In this document: one piece after another, positions 42,164-51,291 of the stretch
Layout of the letters: every line of letters begins with the position of its first letter
Position numbering within the stretch: position 1 is the stretch's first letter
Notes under the pieces: model-generated
What the model was told of the DNA's origin: nothing
Seen by the model: only the letters and a program-made list of their open reading frames with translations
Database searches by the model: none
NCBI GenBank assembly: GCA_020024475.1
Contig: JAHHTS010000007.1
Location: forward strand, 1 to 55,286
Direction of reading: 5' to 3'
From: Oscillospiraceae bacterium
GTDB lineage: Bacteria > Bacillota > Clostridia > Oscillospirales > Ruminococcaceae
DNA length: 55,286 bases
Translations under genes and position numbers: made by a program

Positions 42164-42334
42164 TTAAGAATTTATAAAAAGAAATGTCAAAAATACCATC
42201 GCCCCAAAAATCAGACAAGCTTTAACTTTGCTATTTTCTGCCTGCTCTTCATCTGTATTTCTCATAGCATCAACTAAACAAGCTGGAAAAGCTATTGCTA
42301 AAGCTGTTGTGAGAAAGATTATAATAGTATCCAT
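42164..42334 (-). CDS. Small membrane protein, 56 aa
   Basis: The 56-codon ORF starts at ATG 42334 after AAAGGAG at good spacing and ends at TAA 42164-42166. It encodes two membrane helices: 'MDTIIIFLTTALAIAFPACL' and 'ACLIFGAMVFLTFLFINS', joined by a charged segment 'MRNTDEEQAENSKVK'. The clean ribosome site, amphipathic linker and flanking terminator make it a likely real gene. No family is recognised. Confidence 0.62.
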   Translation of the reverse strand: MDTIIIFLTTALAIAFPACLVDAMRNTDEEQAENSKVKACLIFGAMVFLTFLFINS

Positions 42335-42478
42335 TCATTTAACTCCTTTTAATTCATTGTTTGTTTTATATAATTATATCACAAACATTAAATTTCGTAT
42401 AAAATATGAAAAGTAGAATTTTCAAAATACAACTTTAAGTTTTTGCTAAAATGAGTAATTTTACAATATTTTAACTAC

Positions 42479-43375
42479 TTATTTTTTACTATTACTTTTT
42501 CTTTTTTCCTCGTAAATAACAGCACCAAAATCCACAGGCTTTGCTATAAAAACGCTTCTTACTTTTCCTCTGAGGTTATTAACGCAGCTAAGTGCCTTTT
42601 CTTCATTTTCAAAAACTCCAAAAACTGCAGCACCGCTGCCTGTCATAACACTTCCGATTGCTCCTTCTTCAATAAGCATTTTCTTTATCGGCTGTGTATC
42701 ATCGCTACCTGCAGCTTTTTCAAGGTCATTCGACATATATTTTGCCATTAAGTAGACATCTTTATTCTCCATGGCTTCAATAAGTTTATCAGTTTCAACT
42801 ATTGTTTTTTCATTCATTTTATCATAGTTCGCAAAAGCTACTGGTGTAGATACACCTCTATTAGGCATACAAATTACAAAATAACATTTTGGAATAATTG
42901 CACAATCTACAATCTTATCGCCTACACCTTGGACTCTTTTGGTACCACCAATAATCATGAATGGAACATCACTGCCTGCCATTGCACCTATCTCGCACAT
43001 TTGTTTTTTAGTAAGATTGGTATGATAAAGTTTATCAAGTCCAACAATAACCCCGGCGGCATCAGCACTTCCACCTGCCATTCCAGCTTTTATAGGTACT
43101 ATTTTTTTTATATAAATATTTGCTCCACCATTTATTCCTGTATATTCAAAAAACTTAATCGCAGCTTTTACCGCCACATTTCTGTCGTCTGTTGGTATGT
43201 AGCGAGCGTTGGAAGAAAGAGTGATTTCTTTTTCATTTTTTGTAACTGTTATTCTTTCAAAAAGAGAAACAGTTTGCATTATCATGTCTAGAAGATGATA
43301 CCCTTTTTCATCTACACCTGTTATATCGAGTGATAAATTTATTTTTGCAGGTGCAATTACAGTTACTTTATCCAT
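42479..43375 (-). CDS. ispE: 4-diphosphocytidyl-2-C-methyl-D-erythritol kinase
   Basis: The 298-aa GHMP kinase catalyses the ATP-dependent step of the MEP isoprenoid pathway. It has 'VIAPAKINLSLDITGVDEKG' at the start, the GHMP phosphate loop 'KAGMAGGSADAAGVI', and C-terminal 'SVMTGSGAAVFGVF'. It is the last gene of an operon with the DUF362, aminotransferase and Lrp genes upstream, 13 bp after DUF362, an unusual setting because ispE often neighbours purR or ksgA in Firmicutes. The ATG follows GAGGTAG. Confidence 0.96.
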   Translation of the reverse strand: MDKVTVIAPAKINLSLDITGVDEKGYHLLDMIMQTVSLFERITVTKNEKEITLSSNARYIPTDDRNVAVKAAIKFFEYTGINGGANIYIKKIVPIKAGMAGGSADAAGVIVGLDKLYHTNLTKKQMCEIGAMAGSDVPFMIIGGTKRVQGVGDKIVDCAIIPKCYFVICMPNRGVSTPVAFANYDKMNEKTIVETDKLIEAMENKDVYLMAKYMSNDLEKAAGSDDTQPIKKMLIEEGAIGSVMTGSGAAVFGVFENEEKALSCVNNLRGKVRSVFIAKPVDFGAVIYEEKRKSNSKK

Positions 43376-43388
43376 AAATCTACCTCAT

Positions 43389-44534
43389 TTAGATGTTAAA
43401 AAATACATTTCGTTTTACATCGATTGCCTTTACTGGACACATTTCGTGACAGCAAAAGCATCTTATACAGTTCTTCAGGTTTATATGTGCTCTTTTATTT
43501 ATTATCTCTATCGTATGTTGAGGACATATCGACTGACATTTTCCACAGCCAATACAAGCCGACTTATTTATTTTGGGCTTTGGGGCAAGTAGCTTTTCGA
43601 CTGTCGGAGTTGCCCATCTTATTGCTCTAGGTATTCTATCTGAAAAATCTAATGAGTATGATTTAGGCTTTTGAAAATTTTCAATAGGCCTATAAAGCCA
43701 TGTATCACCTATAACCATATTCTCATCAAGCTTTTCGGGAGCTAGTCCTCTTTTTATTGCTGCTGACATAATTGGAAGTGTCATTGGATCAAAGCCCATC
43801 ATATAGCTTATAGCTAAATCTATATTGTAAGGATTTTTTCCAGCCATTAGTAACCCTAAATATCTCACTTTTCCACCCGCTGGACCATCGCCTTCCATAC
43901 CATTAACAGCATCAACAATTGTAAATGTAGGTTTAACAACTTCACAAAGATCAACTATCATATTTGCAAAATTATCTTTATCTGGAAAACGCATATGAAA
44001 TTCAGCTTTTTTAAGTCCTGGAACAGTGCCGAAAAGATTTTTGACTGCACCTGACATACCTGTCATAACATGAGTTTTAAATTTTGCAAGATTTATTATT
44101 ATATCACTTTGAACTGCCGGTTCGATAAGTTCAAATTCCTTTACGATAGTCCCCTCTGTTTTTACAGTTTTACCTATAAGTTTTGTGTATAGGTTTACTC
44201 CTTGTTTTTTTGCCACAAGTGAAAATCCACAAACTGTATAGTTGCCCTGCAAAATTGCAGAATTTGACGGGCCCCCACTGGAATCAGCAATAGTTATATT
44301 CTCTGCCCTTGCACCAAATTCTTTCAACACCATAATAACACTCTCAACTACTACTGGATGTGTTGTAACTGCCTTTTCTGGAGATGTTCTTGTTAACATA
44401 TTAGGCTTTATAAGAATTGTAGTGTTTTCTTCTATCAGTTCATTTATGCGTTGTTCAAGCATAATTTCTTTGACCGAAATATAAACAGTCGAACTGTCAT
44501 AGTTCTCTGTTTTTTTAAGTATAACTTTACTCAT
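43389..44534 (-). CDS. DUF362 domain protein with C-terminal two-[4Fe-4S] ferredoxin
   Basis: The 381-aa protein has an N-terminal DUF362 domain (about residues 1-300, with 'TILIKPNMLTRTSPEKAVTTHPVVVESVI' and 'GMSGAVKNLFGTVPGLKKAEFHMRFPD') and a C-terminal dicluster ferredoxin with two CxxCxxCxxxCP motifs, 'CIGCGKCQSICPQ' and 'CIRCFCCHEMCPV'. DUF362 proteins are widespread redox-linked proteins of uncertain role. Its ATG overlaps the aminotransferase gene end by 8 bp, indicating coupling. Confidence 0.9.
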   Translation of the reverse strand: MSKVILKKTENYDSSTVYISVKEIMLEQRINELIEENTTILIKPNMLTRTSPEKAVTTHPVVVESVIMVLKEFGARAENITIADSSGGPSNSAILQGNYTVCGFSLVAKKQGVNLYTKLIGKTVKTEGTIVKEFELIEPAVQSDIIINLAKFKTHVMTGMSGAVKNLFGTVPGLKKAEFHMRFPDKDNFANMIVDLCEVVKPTFTIVDAVNGMEGDGPAGGKVRYLGLLMAGKNPYNIDLAISYMMGFDPMTLPIMSAAIKRGLAPEKLDENMVIGDTWLYRPIENFQKPKSYSLDFSDRIPRAIRWATPTVEKLLAPKPKINKSACIGCGKCQSICPQHTIEIINKRAHINLKNCIRCFCCHEMCPVKAIDVKRNVFFNI

Positions 44535-45702
44535 TTTTTAAATCTTCCATAAATTGCCCTATTCTCTTCGTAGCTTCCATAAGGTGATCCAGTGAATATG
44601 AATAAGAAATTCTTATAAATCCTTCACCAGCTGTGCCAAAGGCATTACCGGGAATAACCGCCACATGTCTGTCTATCAGTAACTTTTCACAAAATTTTTC
44701 ACTCGTCATACCTGTGTTTCTAATATCTGCAAAAACATAGAATGCCCCTCTTGCATTATAACATGGCAAGCCTATACTGTTCAGTTCATTTATTAGGAAT
44801 CGTCTTCTCATATCATATTGATGACGCATTGTTTCTATTTCATCATCACACTCGTTCATAGCTACAACTGCTGCATACTGACTTGTAGTAGGTGCACATA
44901 TTACTGCAAACTGATGCAGTGTTGACATATAGTCAATTATTGTTTTAGGACCCATAGCATATCCTAATCGCCATCCTGTCATTGCATAAGCTTTTGAAAA
45001 TCCATTTATTACAATCGTTCGTTCTCTCATACCTGGGATTGATGCAAATGAAACGTGCTTGTATTCACCATATGTTAATTCTGCATAAATTTCATCAGTC
45101 ATTACAAATATATCTGTATCTCTAATTACATCAGCTATTTCAAGCAAATCTCCTTCTTCCATAATCGCACCAGTTGGATTACCAGGAAAAGGAAGAACAA
45201 GAATTTTGGTTTTATCAGTTATTGCAGCTTTCAAATCTTCCGCTTTAAGTTTAAAATCATTTTCTTGTTTCAAAGGGACTTCTACAACTTTTGCTCCACA
45301 AAGTTTTGCTATTGGATCATAACAAACATAACAAGGTGTCGGCAGTATTACTTCATCATTTGGATTAAGCATAACCCTAAAGAGCATATCTATCCCTTCA
45401 CTACCTCCAACAGTAATCAGCACTTCATCCGTATTATATTCGAGATGAAAACGGCGTTTTTGATAATCACAAATAGCTTTTTTAAGCGGCTCTAGACCTA
45501 CACCTGGACTATACCAAGTTTTGCCTTTTTCAAGGCTTTCTATCCCAGCCTCTCTTATTCTCCATGGTGTTTTAAAATCCGGTTCACCTACACCAAGAAT
45601 TATACAGTCATCAATTTCACTTGCCATAATTGAAATTTTTTCAATAAGTGAAAGAGGTATATTTTTCATTGTGTTATTAAGATATTTTTCGTAATCTATC
45701 AT
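44527..45702 (-). CDS. Class I/II PLP aminotransferase
   Basis: The 391-aa fold type I enzyme shows 'ILGVGEPDFKTPWRIREAGI', 'LVLPFPGNPTGAIMEEGDL', 'FVMTDEIYAELTYG' with the PLP Asp, and the Schiff-base lysine in 'NGFSKAYAMTGWRLGY'. It belongs to the PatA/AspC-like group that transaminates aromatic or branched amino acids. The Lrp regulator gene immediately upstream overlaps by 4 bp, which fits amino-acid-responsive control of this operon. Confidence 0.93.
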   Translation of the reverse strand: MIDYEKYLNNTMKNIPLSLIEKISIMASEIDDCIILGVGEPDFKTPWRIREAGIESLEKGKTWYSPGVGLEPLKKAICDYQKRRFHLEYNTDEVLITVGGSEGIDMLFRVMLNPNDEVILPTPCYVCYDPIAKLCGAKVVEVPLKQENDFKLKAEDLKAAITDKTKILVLPFPGNPTGAIMEEGDLLEIADVIRDTDIFVMTDEIYAELTYGEYKHVSFASIPGMRERTIVINGFSKAYAMTGWRLGYAMGPKTIIDYMSTLHQFAVICAPTTSQYAAVVAMNECDDEIETMRHQYDMRRRFLINELNSIGLPCYNARGAFYVFADIRNTGMTSEKFCEKLLIDRHVAVIPGNAFGTAGEGFIRISYSYSLDHLMEATKRIGQFMEDLKNE

Positions 45703-46178
45703 AAAGCGGTAAAGCTCCTTTCATCTGCTTCATCGTCATAATAGATTATACCTGCATTTTTATATGGGCGAAGAACAAAATGTGTTGCTGTTTCATTTAC
45801 ATCATCCATAGGTGAAAGACGTTTGAAAACAAACATCGCTATATCCTGAAATGTTTTTGCACGAATTTCTACAAGCAAATCATAACCACCGCTCATAAGA
45901 GTAACCGCTTCAACTTCATCCATTGATGCTATCGCCATCGCTATCTCATCAAAACCTCTACCTTTTTTAGGTGTAACTTTAAGTTCAATAAGTGCTTTTA
46001 CCATTTGAGTTTCTGCTTTTTCCCAATCAATAATTGCACGATAACCTTTGATAATACCTTTCTTGGTACAATCATCGATAACGGCCTTTACTTCACTTTC
46101 TTGCCTATCTAGCATTACTGCCATCTGTTTAGGTGTAAGTGTAGGATTTTTTTCAAGAAGTTTAAGTAATTGTTCCAT
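45699..46178 (-). CDS. Lrp/AsnC-family transcriptional regulator
   Basis: The 159-aa protein has an N-terminal helix-turn-helix ('TPKQMAVMLDRQESEVKAVIDDCTKKGIIKGYRAIIDWEK') and a C-terminal ligand-binding RAM domain ('AIASMDEVEAVTLMSGGYDLLVEIRAKTFQDI'). Ligand is probably an amino acid handled by the downstream aminotransferase. It heads an operon lrp-aminotransferase-DUF362-ispE with overlapping or 13-bp junctions. The ATG follows AGGGGA. Confidence 0.93.
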   Translation of the reverse strand: MEQLLKLLEKNPTLTPKQMAVMLDRQESEVKAVIDDCTKKGIIKGYRAIIDWEKAETQMVKALIELKVTPKKGRGFDEIAMAIASMDEVEAVTLMSGGYDLLVEIRAKTFQDIAMFVFKRLSPMDDVNETATHFVLRPYKNAGIIYYDDEADERSFTAL

Positions 46179-46328
46179 AGTTTTTCCCCTATTTATAAAT
46201 CTTATCTAAGTATTATACATTTTTTTAACTTCCTTTTCAATAATATCATTTATCATGCTTGAAAACATTATTATTCACATGATAAAATAATTTCAATAAA
46301 CACTTTGCTTGAATTAAGGAGTATTTTT

Positions 46329-48002
46329 ATGTTTAAAATTTATATGGCAAAAGTAAAATCAAAACCACTTGATATTAAAAATAACCTATTACAGTCTCTA
46401 AAAGAGGTAGAAAAAGCAATAAATCTTGATGCAAAACTTATAGTTTTTTCTCAAGGTTTTCTTACAGGTGTTCAGCTAGGCATTCTTTCCGACACAATTT
46501 ATTTTAGAGAACTTTATAATAAATCGGTATTAGAAATTACAAAAAAATACCCTAATATATATATATTAGCTGATACTTTCACAATAAATGGATTTGAAAA
46601 CAAGCTATATTTCAATGGTGAAAAATTTAGTGCTGACAAATTTAAAATTTATGAATTAAAATTTGTTTCATACAACGATATAAATGACCTCCGTAATGAA
46701 GCAAAAGATATTTTTGCTGACTGCATTATACTAAATGAAAGCAAACCAGTAATTGCCGGCAGTCGTCATCTTACAAAAAAGCTTTTAGAATCTATACAGA
46801 TTGGCACCGGAGCAACCGTTTTAGCCAATCTTGGAGGATATGGATTTACATCTCACCCATATATATATATGCCATCCATTGCTTGTATTGGTCATAATAC
46901 AGACATTTTTACTTCCACATTGCCTGAATTTATAGAGTCTAATAATATTTTCGATATAAATAAAGGTAAACAAGGTAGCAGAATGCTTTATAACCTTCCA
47001 AGATTATATTTTGATATATCTTTTAATAAAAATCCTCTTATTCCTAAACAGATTAACGAAAAAGAGTACTGTCTTGATTTATTTCACCTTCAAAGTGTTG
47101 CTTTGGCGGAAAGACTTGACAATATAAACTGTAAAAACACTGTTATAGCCATAAGCGGTGGTTTAGACAGTGCACTTGCATTGTTAGTCACTGTAAATGC
47201 TTTTGATTTACTCAATCTAGATAAAAATGGTATTCGCTGCATTTCAATGCCTGGGTTTGGCACTTCAGATACAACAAAAAATCTTGCAACCGAACTTTGT
47301 TATTCTTTAGGATTGAATTTACAAATTATAGATATAAGTGTTTCCTGCTCACAAGCACTTAAAGACATAGGTCATGATGGTGTAACCGCTGATGTAACTT
47401 TTGAAAATGTTCAAGCTCGTATGAGAACTTTGTACTCCTTAAATCTTGCTAACTCCATAAACGGCATCATGATTGGTACTGGAGATCTAAGTGAAGAAGC
47501 CCTTGGCTTTTCTACCTATGGCGGTGACCACTTAGCAAGCTACAATGTTAATAATTGTGTTTCTAAAACAGTTATTAGAACAATGCTTCCTTATATTATT
47601 GAGCTTGACAATCTGAAATCAGCTTCAAAACCAATTACAGATATATTGAACATTCCTATAAGTCCAGAACTTGTTCCTCATGGCGGTGAAATTCTGCAAA
47701 AAACAGAAGAAATATTAGCACCTTACACTCTTATTGATTTTTTCATTTATTGCTTTGTCTATGCAAAGCTATCACCTATCGAAATGGCTCAAAAAGCAAG
47801 TTGTCTTTTTGAAGGAGAATTTTCTTCGTCATACCTTAAAGAAAAAGCAGAAATGGTATGTCATCGATTTATAACCGGGCAGTTCAAACGCAGTTGTGCA
47901 CCAGAAAGTGCAATTACTACGCATATCCATCTACGGAATATTAGTCAAAGCATTCCAAGTGATTCTTCAATGAGCGTTTTCAACTACTATTTTGGAAAAT
48001 AA
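46329..48002 (+). CDS. nadE: NAD+ synthetase with degenerate N-terminal glutaminase domain
   Basis: The 557-aa protein has a C-terminal synthetase domain that looks complete: P-loop 'AISGGLDSALALLVTVNAFD', 'MPGFGTSDTTKNLATELCYSLG', 'QARMRTLYSLNLAN' and 'GIMIGTGDLSEEALGFSTYGGDHLASYNVN'. The N-terminal 230 residues follow the nitrilase fold of glutamine-dependent NadE, but the catalytic triad is gone: the Glu segment FPELxLTGY is 'FSQGFLTGVQL', and the ICEDLW cysteine block is deleted. It must therefore use free ammonia or an external ammonia source. ATG 46329 follows AAGGAG; an upstream in-frame Met does not. Confidence 0.88.
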   Translation: MFKIYMAKVKSKPLDIKNNLLQSLKEVEKAINLDAKLIVFSQGFLTGVQLGILSDTIYFRELYNKSVLEITKKYPNIYILADTFTINGFENKLYFNGEKFSADKFKIYELKFVSYNDINDLRNEAKDIFADCIILNESKPVIAGSRHLTKKLLESIQIGTGATVLANLGGYGFTSHPYIYMPSIACIGHNTDIFTSTLPEFIESNNIFDINKGKQGSRMLYNLPRLYFDISFNKNPLIPKQINEKEYCLDLFHLQSVALAERLDNINCKNTVIAISGGLDSALALLVTVNAFDLLNLDKNGIRCISMPGFGTSDTTKNLATELCYSLGLNLQIIDISVSCSQALKDIGHDGVTADVTFENVQARMRTLYSLNLANSINGIMIGTGDLSEEALGFSTYGGDHLASYNVNNCVSKTVIRTMLPYIIELDNLKSASKPITDILNIPISPELVPHGGEILQKTEEILAPYTLIDFFIYCFVYAKLSPIEMAQKASCLFEGEFSSSYLKEKAEMVCHRFITGQFKRSCAPESAITTHIHLRNISQSIPSDSSMSVFNYYFGK

Positions 48003-48222
48003 TTTTGTTTTTTCTAAACAAATATATCCAATAATTTAAGTATTTATAAAAAGTGCAGAGATTTTTACCAATATTGGCACAATCCTATTCTGTATCCTTC
48101 AATATAATAAGAAATAGCAACATCGCAACTGTCAAGTTACAAATTGAACAGTATGATTGGTGGTATGAAACTAAACAAAATGATAAAATCTAGGCATATT
48201 AATCACAATAAGGAGCCACAAA
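48003..48222. other. Short intergenic stretch with a possible decayed coding tail
   Basis: A GTG-initiated frame runs 48053-48193 (46 codons, ending 'YDWWYETKQNDKI') but has no ribosome site or recognisable family. It may be a fossil gene end or chance. No terminator or riboswitch is seen. Confidence 0.25.
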
Positions 48223-49203
48223 ATGATTTTTGCCGACAAACTAATATACCTTCGTAAAAAATCGGGTTGGTCACAAGAAGAATTAGCTGATATGATGAAC
48301 GTTACAAGACAATCTGTATCTAAATGGGAAGGTGCACAATCCATTCCAGACCTTAACAAAATTATTCGTCTCTCAGAATTATTTGGTGTAAGTACTGACT
48401 ATCTAATGAAAGACAGTATTGAAGATTTTGAAATAACTATGTCGTCTGACCAACAACCTACATCCAGGTTGGTTTCAATGGAGGAAGCCAATGAATTTCT
48501 TTCAGTGAAAATCAAAACGGCCAAACCAATCGCTCTTGGTACTTTTTTATGCATTTTATCTCCTATATGTTTATTGTTATTAGAAGCAATTAGTGAAATT
48601 ACAAAATTCAGATTACCAGAGAATGTTGCTAGCGGAGTTGGAATGATAATCCTACTCCTAATAGTTTCAGTAGCAGTAGCTATATTTATTTCATGCGATA
48701 AAACAACACAACAATTTGACTTTTTGGATAAAGATATATTTGAAACAGCCTATGGTGTAAACGGTATGGTTTCTGAACGAAAATCACAGTATAGCAGCAC
48801 ACATACAAAAAACACTATAATTGGTGTTTGTTTTTGTATCATTTCCCCCATTCCACTTTTTGTAGGTTCAATCACAAATCAAAAAAGCGACTTGTTTCTA
48901 ATAATAATGCTCTCATTTTCTATAATTATTGTAGGTCTTGGTGTTTTTTTATTAGTTTCCAGCGGCATTATTTGGGCAAGTTTCGAAAAGCTATTGCAAG
49001 AAGGTGATTATTCAAAGGCTAAAAAACAAAAACGGTCTGCCACAGCTACAATATCCGGTATATATTGGGTTATTATAACTGCAATATATTTAGGATATAG
49101 TATGATGACAAACAAATGGGCAAATAGCTGGATTATTTGGGTTGTGGCAGCTGTACTATATCCTGCTATAATAGAAATATCTAGTATGTTTATAAAAAAA
49201 TAG
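48223..49203 (+). CDS. XRE-family HTH regulator with membrane domain
   Basis: The 326-aa protein has an N-terminal Cro/CI helix-turn-helix ('LIYLRKKSGWSQEELADMMN' then 'VTRQSVSKWEGAQSIPDLNK') and, after a linker, four to five membrane helices in the second half. Such proteins are membrane-tethered DNA-binding regulators in Firmicutes. Signal and targets are unknown. The ATG follows AAGGAGCC. A second membrane-anchored XRE protein is encoded 2 kb away, with spoIIQ between. Confidence 0.87.
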   Translation: MIFADKLIYLRKKSGWSQEELADMMNVTRQSVSKWEGAQSIPDLNKIIRLSELFGVSTDYLMKDSIEDFEITMSSDQQPTSRLVSMEEANEFLSVKIKTAKPIALGTFLCILSPICLLLLEAISEITKFRLPENVASGVGMIILLLIVSVAVAIFISCDKTTQQFDFLDKDIFETAYGVNGMVSERKSQYSSTHTKNTIIGVCFCIISPIPLFVGSITNQKSDLFLIIMLSFSIIIVGLGVFLLVSSGIIWASFEKLLQEGDYSKAKKQKRSATATISGIYWVIITAIYLGYSMMTNKWANSWIIWVVAAVLYPAIIEISSMFIKK

Positions 49204-49237
49204 AAATATAATTACTTATAATAAAACTAAATATAAA

Positions 49238-49279
49238 TAAAATGGAGTGCTTCAAAATATAATGCACTCCATTTTATTC
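49238..49279. terminator. Bidirectional terminator between the XRE gene and spoIIQ
   Basis: AAAATGGAGTGC and GCACTCCATTTT form a 12-bp stem around an AT loop. Confidence 0.92.
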
Positions 49280-49299
49280 TCCTAAACACAATAATATAC

Positions 49300-49998
49300 T
49301 TATTTTAAAACTTCATTAGGATTTATTGTTTTTCCTTCTTTAACGATTTCTAAATGAATATGTGGTTCTTCGCTAACTTCCATATCTATTTTATCAACTG
49401 TACCTATGTTCTGCCCCTGAGTTACTTTATCCCCTTCTTTTACAAAAGTTTTTGTACTTAACCCGCAATATTTTGCAACAAAATCTCCGTGATTTACTTC
49501 AATAACAGTTCCTAACATACCATCAGTATAAACTTTTTCGACTGTTCCATCTGCTCCTGCACGAACAGGATCATCTTTCATTGCTCTTATATCAATACCG
49601 TTATGTGTTCGCCAATCATCAAGAGTTCTGTTGTAAACAAGTTCATCGCCAGAATATACAGCAAATATCTTGCCCTCTACCGGAAGGATAAACTTTTCTT
49701 TTGGTGGTTCTTTAGGTTTTTCTGGCTGGCTTTCAGGTTTAGTTTCTGTTGGTTTGTCAGGTTTTGTCGGAAGTGGTACATTTTCCTGGTTTTCCTGAAC
49801 ATCTTTTGCCTTTTCGCCTGGAGTAGGCGATGGTGTAGTTTCAATTTTCTGCAACTTCTGATTTTCAAGCTGCTTATTTATGTTTTTTATGGTATTGTAA
49901 GAAAACAGCCCTGCAAGAACAACACAAACGCCAAGCACTACTGTTAGTCCATTGCCTTTAAGCTTTTCCCCCAACTGCCCAAACAGTTTGTTTTTCAT
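49300..49998 (-). CDS. spoIIQ: SpoIIQ-like M23 (LytM) protein
   Basis: The 232-aa protein has one N-terminal membrane anchor (about residues 18-35), a Pro/Lys/Thr/Glu-rich linker, and a C-terminal LytM domain. Unlike Bacillus SpoIIQ, the metal-binding residues are intact: His and Asp in 'THNGIDIRA' and HxH in 'EPHIHLEI', as in clostridial SpoIIQ endopeptidases. SpoIIQ in the forespore pairs with SpoIIIAH to form the feeding-tube zipper. A general M23 peptidase cannot be excluded. The ATG follows AAAGGAG. Confidence 0.8.
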   Translation of the reverse strand: MKNKLFGQLGEKLKGNGLTVVLGVCVVLAGLFSYNTIKNINKQLENQKLQKIETTPSPTPGEKAKDVQENQENVPLPTKPDKPTETKPESQPEKPKEPPKEKFILPVEGKIFAVYSGDELVYNRTLDDWRTHNGIDIRAMKDDPVRAGADGTVEKVYTDGMLGTVIEVNHGDFVAKYCGLSTKTFVKEGDKVTQGQNIGTVDKIDMEVSEEPHIHLEIVKEGKTINPNEVLK

Positions 49999-50081
49999 AT
50001 ATGTCTCCTTTACTTATATTGAATGGTTTTACATATATTCTTTACAGTTAAAGGGTTTTTATACAGTTATTTAATTTTATT

Positions 50082-51224
50082 TTATAAATTTGTGTCATTA
50101 ATAAATTGCTCGTATTCTTCACCAAAATTATCGGTTAATATTAGCTTAAATTCTATGTTACTGTTAGATTTAATTGCTTTGTTTTTAATTATTTTTTCTA
50201 TATAGTGATAAAAATAAGCATTAGATGATATAATGTCACCTGCCGATTCAGCAAGCGCTACACTGCTTTCTGTTTCTGACGGCTTAAAATCTTCTTTCAT
50301 AAGAGACTCATATGGCATTTCGTCTATCACTACTCCATCGGATAAAACTTGAACTATTGCTTTTTCAGGATAAAGATGTGGACTCCATGTAAGTTCGACA
50401 CCAAGTTCAACATTTATATTTGCTTTTTCATTATAAAGTCTAATGCCTTTTGAATATTGTTTTACATTCGTACTTCCTATATCTAAAATATATCCCGTAC
50501 TTGGATTTTCTACCCAGCCAATAGAAAAACTGCGTGTATTCCCGTCTTCAATAAGATAGCCCAAAATTGAGAAGCCACTCTCACAAACTACATCGCTTAA
50601 AACAGCTGTAAATGTGCCATTCACCATTTCTGCTGTTGAACTAAACTCATTTTTTTCACCTTTTAATACAATTTCTGATTTTGTTTTTTCATTATATTTT
50701 TTAGGCACAAATGAAACTTTAACTTCTGCTGTGTTGGTTTTTCTATTATATCCTAAAACTTCATATGCATACTCTAAAAAATCTTCATTTGATGGTGATA
50801 TAGTAGGCATATAAATATTATTGATTCTGCTGCTTAAAACATCTATTTGATGTTGTAAATTATCCATTCGTATTGTTTGATTATTTATAACATTTTTTAG
50901 TCTTAAAATTAATGATAATTGAAAAGCAATCACTAATACAAGCAAAATAGAAATTATTTTATTCCAAGAAAAATTTTTCTTAGTTCTTTCTTCTGAATTT
51001 TTACTATCTAAACATTGCGTAATTATTTCCTCACCGTCTAAAAGTGATGATACTGTAACACCAAAACATTTTGCAATCCGGTTCAAGTTTTCATTAGACG
51101 GCTGTGCCGTGCCATTCTCCCATTTAGAAACAGCTTGGCGTGAAATGTTAAGCTTTTCACTAAAGGCTTCCTGGCTTAGACCGGATTCTTTACGAAGTTT
51201 TGTTATTTTTTCTCCTGTTGTCAT
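50082..51224 (-). CDS. XRE-family HTH regulator with membrane anchor and extracellular domain
   Basis: The 380-aa protein has an N-terminal helix-turn-helix ('KITKLRKESGLSQEAFSEKLNISRQAVSKWENG'), one membrane helix around residue 95-115, a short coiled coil ('LQHQIDVLSSRINNI'), and an outer beta-rich domain of unknown type. Architecture suggests a signal across the membrane alters DNA binding. ATG 51224 follows AAAGGAG. Its upstream region carries two direct repeats TTTCGGTTGCA, likely its own operator. Confidence 0.87.
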   Translation of the reverse strand: MTTGEKITKLRKESGLSQEAFSEKLNISRQAVSKWENGTAQPSNENLNRIAKCFGVTVSSLLDGEEIITQCLDSKNSEERTKKNFSWNKIISILLVLVIAFQLSLILRLKNVINNQTIRMDNLQHQIDVLSSRINNIYMPTISPSNEDFLEYAYEVLGYNRKTNTAEVKVSFVPKKYNEKTKSEIVLKGEKNEFSSTAEMVNGTFTAVLSDVVCESGFSILGYLIEDGNTRSFSIGWVENPSTGYILDIGSTNVKQYSKGIRLYNEKANINVELGVELTWSPHLYPEKAIVQVLSDGVVIDEMPYESLMKEDFKPSETESSVALAESAGDIISSNAYFYHYIEKIIKNKAIKSNSNIEFKLILTDNFGEEYEQFINDTNL

Positions 51225-51291
51225 ATTTATAATCTCCTTTTGGATTCTTCTTACATAGCATAACAACTAAATAATATTTTTAGCTACCAAT

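Noticed and set aside
48053..48193. 46-codon GTG frame upstream of the XRE gene
   Set aside because: No ribosome site and no recognisable family; recorded only as a possible fossil.
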